Shown piece after piece: positions 58,640-64,000 of a DNA stretch of 64,000 bases; position 1 is the first letter of the stretch, and each line of letters begins with the position of its first letter. A program made the position numbers and the translations under genes. Location: the NCBI GenBank assembly GCA_029959085.1, contig JARWIR010000008.1, forward strand, positions 16,664,001 through 16,728,000, given 5' to 3'. The notes under the pieces were generated by a model that was not told where the DNA came from, did not search any database, and saw only the letters and a list, made by a program, of their open reading frames with translations. This DNA comes from Nemophila menziesii. Its lineage: Eukaryota > Streptophyta > Magnoliopsida > Boraginales > Hydrophyllaceae.

Positions 58640-60126
58640 TGATGTCTCCTCATTTGTGATGATTTAATATATCTCGGAGACATCATTTTAGTTGTATTTA
58701 TTAGAGTATAGGTCGATTTTCTCATGATTTAGTACACTTTCCTATTTTGGGTCTTGAATTAATTATTTATTTTTTAGAGTATATTGGGTTTAATTATTTA
58801 TTTAGTGTGAAGCTCTAAAGATATATGGTAATTAATTAGAGTCCAAGTCAAATTCCAAGAGCTAAAGGAAAGAAGATAAACATGGAAATTGAAGATAAGG
58901 AAGTAAAAGCTAAAAACATGGAAAAGGAAAAGCTGCCATAAATCTGAATTTCTGCACCTACGACCACAAATCAGCTTATATCTCAAAATCGGTGTAGAAT
59001 TTGGAGAAACGATCAAGAGCAAAGTTGAAGATATTTCCGAGACGATGAATTTCGACTACTCATACGAGTCAAACGGATAAGAATTGAGGCTGTTAGGACC
59101 AAAACAAAAACGGGGTTGATTTCATGTTTTTGGGCTACGAATTTGAGTTGGGCTAGGAGTCCACTACTTACCTTCTCCTTCAAGAAAACGAATTAGGTCT
59201 TCCTATACCCTATAAATACAGCCTCTTAACATTAGAAAATCATCCTTGACCAAACTTTAAGGTCAGGAATAAGCTATAACACAAATCAGAGAAGTCTGAA
59301 AGGAGCTGTGCATCAATTATGTCTCCTTCAACCTTTAATTCTGTAATTATTTTCTCTTCTTTTCTTAGTACGAATTAATTCTATTTACTTTGAGTTTTAG
59401 TATATATGTATGAACCCTAGTTTTGGTTGACATCTATCTAATTTGATTGAATTTATGTTTTGATTTCTCTGTTTATGTGTTGGATTTATATTCTGTGTTC
59501 TTTACGGTGTACAACGTATAGGATTACCACCATAGTAGTTAGATAACCAGTATATTTAACTATAGAATTAGCACATAACGTCTAGAATAAGGTTTGATCT
59601 GACAACCCAGCCTAACTAGATAGTCAATGGTTTAGGGTATTGCTATTTAATCAATTGCAGGAACAGTTTGCTTAGGTTCTTATTGACACAGGTAAACCCT
59701 ATTTGAAACTACCTAGCGCAATTGAAACCAAACTATTGAAATACTACATGATTCATACCTTACATGTTTAGAGCGGCAAAACTAGTGGGGATTACATGCT
59801 AATTACTCAAGCTAAACTCTCATACTATCTTCTTTTGTTTTATTTAATTTTCTGTTTTTAATTTATTAGTTTAATTTTCTCTTATCAAAAATCAAATAAA
59901 AATCTATCTTTCTCTTCTTTACCTTTGCGTATTATTATTCTAACTCTCATATTTTCACTTGAATATTTGCATAAGTTCTTCTTAACCTTCGTAGTCCCTG
60001 AGGAACGAATTCTACTTATTCATTAAAACTTGCATACGATCTGTATACTTGCAGAACCGTGCTCAGCTTAGGGTGTTTATTTGCACTTATTTTATACATC
60101 CTTTTATCACACCTTAGGCTACACCA
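58640..60126 (+). repeat. 3' LTR of the family B element
   Basis: 1487 bp, starting TGATGTCTCCTCATTTG and ending GGCTACACCA, with a TATA box at 59211-59218. It is colinear with the 5' LTR. Confidence 0.95.
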
Positions 60127-60678
60127 GCGTTCTATCACTATCTCCTACCATTCAAATAATTAACGTCCCATATACCATATTCTGTGTCGTAAAGTTGAGG
60201 AACATAACCAATCACATATTTCATACTGTTATTTATTTAAATGGCAACCTTTGGTGGGTATGCACTCCCTTCTTCCAAAGCGTCCTTCCCTAGTTTTTGC
60301 CTTTCCACAAAGTAATCGGCACTCTTCTAAAATGTTAACGACACAATAGCCATCACAGGAAACCCCCTAACTCCTTTCAAAACTTTATTAAATACCTCTG
60401 ATAAGTTTGTTGTCATATTACCATAACGGTACCCGCGATCATGTGCAAGAGACCATCTTTCCTTCGGGATATTTTCAACCCAACCTTTGTACTTTCCGTC
60501 ATTTAACTCGCAAAATTTTTGGTAATACTTATTGAATTCATGAATATCCGACATGTAAGCAAGATCAATGAAAGTCTTCTTTTCCAACCGATTTTTGTAT
60601 TTGTGATTCAAATTGCTAACTAAGTGACACACACAAAATCGATGGACTCCTTCAGGTTCCGGAAACACATTAGCCACG

Positions 60679-62262
60679 TGGTGGTCCTTTGTGTGTTCTA
60701 AATAAATGCAATTAATAATCGAACCACAACCGCAAGTGTACGGTTGTCCCAAGTAATATAGTTGATAAAACAGATTCGTTCCAAGGACGGGATGGTTGAC
60801 TACAATGCTTATCTATTAATGATTGATTGCACTTATGAAAGCAAATAAAGATAATATGTTTGATTGGTTGGTTTTCTAATTCCTAAGATATTAAGACTAA
60901 TGCAAAAATGTAAATAAATAACTAAGACGCAAGTAAATGAAAGTAAAACGCAAGTATGAGCAGGCAGTACTTGAGAGACGCAAGGGTTTTCCTAACTATC
61001 ATTCATTTCACACATTGTTTAAGGGACAAATCGGTAAATTTGTATTGGTCGGGATTCTATATTCTCCTTACCCCCGTCAGGGTGGACTAAGGAGCAACTT
61101 TCAAGTGCTACAAACCCCGTCAGGGTGATTATAGTCCACTCTCAAGTGATTAAGTCTAAATTACCCAATAGGCCATAGGTTTAATTAAGCTCGTTAGAGT
61201 CAAATAATTTCTAACCTACATTCATTAACTAGTTCGGTACCTAAACCCCCCCGTCAAGGTGATCCAATCGCCACTAATTGGAATAGCCTAGATACTAAGT
61301 CCTATCATTGGTTAATTACGTCAATAATAGTAATTAAAATGCAAATTAAAGAAAAATACAATTTACCCAATTTGATTTAAATAATAAATATCCCAAATCC
61401 AAATGTATATAATGAAATCAAATTGGGATTTGCGTTCTCAAGCACTAATTAGGTTTAGCTCATAATAATTGAAAAGACAAAAACTAAATTAAAAGAACTA
61501 AGATTCATATTGTTTTACAGAAATAAAAATACAGAGAACCTAATTATGGAGTTGAATTGGCTGAGAATCGAAGATATAGACCGTCTCCAGCTCTTGCTTC
61601 TTCTTTTCCTTGTTTCTGCTTCTTCTCTGGACGCTCTCTTCTAAGGATGTTTTGATTTGAAGAATAAAATGAGAGGTGAGAAATAATGAGGTCAAAAGCT
61701 CCTTTTATAAGGTTAAAAACGGATTAGGGCTTGGACCTAATAATAAAACACTAATTAAATGTCCAAACCCAAATTCTAAGCCCAAAATCCCGTAACTGCT
61801 GATACACCTTCACTAAAACGGCTTTTCCCGCTTCGTTACAACTCCGATTGACCTGAAATCAGTTGCTAAATTTCCGTAACTTGATGAGGAATTTTTTCTA
61901 TTCAAAGGTCAGCGGCTAAAATCATCTCTTAAGCACCTTGAAATCAGCAATCTATGGACTGGAAAATAGATTTTCAGCTCTAAAAATAATATCTTCGGGA
62001 TTTATCTTCAAGTCTTGACTTCATCTCGTGATCTTTGACTCTTCTTTCGGATTCCATTCCTAGCTAATATTCAAAACCTACAAACTTTTCACTAAAATAC
62101 ACAAGATTACGCGCAAAAGTTTAATAAATAAAAAATACTAGAAATAAAATAGGAATTCCGGATTATTGCATTTTTAGCTCAAAAGTCTATCAAAATATTC
62201 AATTAAACATAAAAAATGATGTCTCCCAAGGGTCGAAAATAAGAACATTTAGGGAGACATCG
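60679..62262 (-). mobile_element. Solo LTR (family A) in the MULE transposase
   Basis: 1584 bp, on the plus strand starting TGGTGGTCCTTTGTG and ending GGGAGACATCG; one base of the canonical CATCA end is changed. A perfect 5-bp duplication, CCACG, flanks it (60674-60678 and 62263-62267). Transposase coding resumes on both sides. It is nearly full-length colinear with the LTR at 13905-15495. No internal region remains. Confidence 0.93.
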
Positions 62263-62524
62263 CCACGCTTCGCAAGATACCTCCGTGTCGATCTGACAAT
62301 AAACATATATTCCGGTTCTTCGTAAATATTTTTTAAACAAGTCAAAAAAAAACTCCACGTGGGTGTCGACTCAAAGTCAACAAATAAGCTAAAGGAAATA
62401 GTTGATTGTTCGCATCGTACCCAACACACTAAGTAGTTTACAATTGTACTTCCCATATAAAGGGTTGTATCAATACTAACCATGGGCATCAAATGCTCGA
62501 AACCTTCGATAATAGCTTGGTAAA

Positions 62525-63995
62525 TGGTAGGGTGTAATTGATAGAAAAGATGCGAATTATCACCCTAACCAATCACGTTACTCACTGCAAGTATCACATA
62601 TCGTATGCAAGTTTTAATGATAAGTAGATTCGTTCTCAGGGACTTAGTGTGTTATACGGATGGATTAGAAGGAAGCGTAGTAAGAATTAGTTCAGGGAAT
62701 TAAAAGACAATAAACTAAATATGAATAATTGGAGATAGAATAGTGATTAACTAAAATTATGCAAATAAATAAAAGATGTAATAATAAGATGAGAGATATA
62801 GCTTAGGTTTGTGTGTATGCACTTATCCTTCTATTTCTTTTACTAGTTATAAGGGTGATTAACGCTCTGAAAGTAAGTATCCATGATTCTATATTCCTCC
62901 TAACCCCCTTCTGGATAGACTTAGGTGGTGACCTAACAATTATCAGGGGACTTGGGTAAGGGGACCCTGTGACATGATCGGTGGTTAATCTCAAACCCTA
63001 GTGACTATCTATTTAGGCAAGCCTGTCAGGATCACTACCGCACACTAGACGTTTATGTGGTGTTTCAACAATTAGACACCCCTTTCGGATGACCATCCAA
63101 CTGCTATTAATGGGTACTCTATGCTCTTGCATTAGCAAGAACTACAGTTAATACATCAAAGCACATACAACAAATATAAAGGTTAAGAAGCTCAATCGAT
63201 TTAATGGTTTTTCCCAAACAAACTTAGATAGAAGAAAATAAAATTAAAAGATTATACATATGTAAAACCCAAGATATGGGAAATTTAATTCATGTTAACA
63301 AGAAATAAACTAAAATAAAGATAGATTTAACAACTTGCTTTTCCTGATGATGTTCTTGAGACTAAGGACTTATAATTAAGCAAATACATGTCTGCAATGA
63401 TAATAGGGTGTATTTATAGGTGTTTAGATGACCCTAGGTCGAAATATTGGAGTAGAAGACAAGTAATTTGAGTCCTAGTCAAACTCAAATTCATTTCTAA
63501 AATGTAGGACAGGATAAACACTGCTCACTGTTTTGGTCATATCTCTTTCGTTATCGGGCCAATTTTTGCCCACTTTATACCAAAATGACCGCAGTAGAAA
63601 GATCTATCAAAATATTTAAAGGACCATCAAAAGTCGCATCTTATTTGAAGTTATCTTCACTTTAGTGGACGTAGCTGCAGAATTTTCAGATTTATTTGGC
63701 AGCTTTTCCTTTCCTAATTTCAACTCGACTTTCTTTTATCTCTTAATTTCTCTTGGATATTCTTTCCTTAACTACTTAGAATTGATTTGTCATATAATTA
63801 TATTCCATAAACCTTAATAGCTTCATATTAACCCACGAACTAAACCAAATATGCTCTAAAAGTAATAAATCATCAAATCAAGACATGAATTAAGAAATTA
63901 TCTAACAATGGGGAAAAATCCCTTAAAAATTAATAAAATACACCTAAAATGATGTCTTAAACCTAAATTAATATATCACAAATATATAGTCATCA
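62525..63995 (-). mobile_element. LTR of a family B-like element, probably a 3' LTR running off the window
   Basis: The sequence is colinear with the solo LTR at 55632-57147 (CGTTCTCAGGGACTTA near 62631, GTGTATTTATAGGTGTTTAG near 63409). It appears to end at TCATCA (63995). The minus strand just outside reads GTTCT, like the GGTCT next to the 3' LTR of the complete element, and no 5-bp duplication matches. This fits a 3' LTR whose internal region lies to the right of the window. The left border (62525 or 62539) is uncertain. Confidence 0.65.
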
Positions 63996-64000
63996 AGAAC

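Larger units (their letters stand above)
51857..60126 (+). mobile_element. Complete LTR retrotransposon, Athila-like, no pol (family B)
   Basis: An 8270-bp element with two LTRs (51857-53344 and 58640-60126), TG...CA ends, PBS at 53351-53368 and a polypurine tract next to the 3' LTR (GAGTTGGGGGTCT, 58627-58639). The target duplication GCGTT (51852-51856 and 60127-60131) is perfect. The internal 5.3 kb holds one Athila-type gag and short frames; no protease, RT, RNase H or integrase motif was found. It also contains a reversed solo LTR (55632-57147). By structure it is non-autonomous and would need enzymes from a relative. It sits inside the MULE transposase. Confidence 0.95.
51460..62520 (-). 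pseudogene. MULE (Mutator-like) transposase, split by LTR insertions
   Basis: One transposase is spread over three minus-strand pieces. At 62263-62520 is the start of the DDE-type core (IIEGFEHLMPMVSIDTTLYMG, TWSFFLTCLKN). At 60132-60678 is the core's second half (VHRFCVCHLVSNLNHKY, WSLAHDRGYRYGNMTTNLSEVFN). At 51460-51851 is the C-terminus. The SWIM zinc finger near 51820 reads YTCGRWQ...PCDN, so two metal ligands are lost (Cys to Tyr, His to Asn). A C-terminal knuckle (YGTCKEYRHNKKT) is in another frame. The pieces are separated by the LTR element 51857-60126 (TSD GCGTT) and the solo LTR 60679-62262 (TSD CCACG), and the N-terminus meets a third LTR at 62525. Frameshifts also occur at the solo-LTR junction and near 51590. 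Confidence 0.88.

Overview
This is nuclear DNA from a flowering plant, most likely a eudicot. It is AT-rich. Its genes have short GT-AG introns, and it encodes plant-type proteins: a type I vacuolar H+-pyrophosphatase, a GatC with an organelle-targeting leader, a plant EF-hand protein and a glycerol kinase. Most of the rest is layered transposable elements. Species cannot be named from the sequence.

Host genes. Four well-supported genes lie on the minus strand as islands in repeats: GATC (4681-5456, 4 exons, 144 aa), a calcineurin-B-like EF-hand protein (10553-11537, 6 exons, 175 aa), a vacuolar H+-pyrophosphatase (22156-25333, 4 exons, 767 aa) and glycerol kinase (41780-43902, 4 exons, 516 aa). 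In all four the proposed splice sites keep the reading frame. They share no pathway and are independent single genes. A possible fifth, unrecognised gene lies downstream of GATC (about 3950-4484).

Mobile DNA, left half. A broken LINE (6330-8534) is fused to an LTR fragment (8535-9226) and a copia-type LTR (9227-9900). A minus-strand Ty1/copia element (15496-18882) is cut in its reverse transcriptase by an Athila-like LTR element (5' LTR 13905-15495, PBS 13881-13898). A second, more decayed copy of the same copia family (28631-32883) carries a SINE whose 67-68 bp head is tandemly triplicated. Several tRNA-derived SINE copies are scattered across the window.

Mobile DNA, right half. A LINE at 35366-38030 has an inverted 5' half and a 15-bp target duplication, the signature of twin priming. 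A hAT-like MITE (44323-44928) sits inside a SINE. A Mutator-like element (45086-47378) has a 9-bp target duplication and a 289-codon ORF without a recognised family. From 48965 to the right edge lies a decayed Mutator-type region: a plant mobile domain (PMD) gene on the plus strand and a MULE transposase on the minus strand, convergent, with the transposase broken by three LTR insertions. One insertion is a complete 8.27-kb LTR element (51857-60126, TSD GCGTT) that has gag but no recognisable pol and itself contains a reversed solo LTR (55632-57147, TSD TATGC). Another is a solo LTR (60679-62262, TSD CCACG). The third (62525-63995) probably belongs to an element that continues past the window.

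I did not find a demonstrable new defence or metabolic system. The strongest unusual observations are the twin-primed LINE, the datable nest of insertions inside the PMD/MULE locus, the head-triplicated SINE, and the uncharacterised ORF inside the small MULE.
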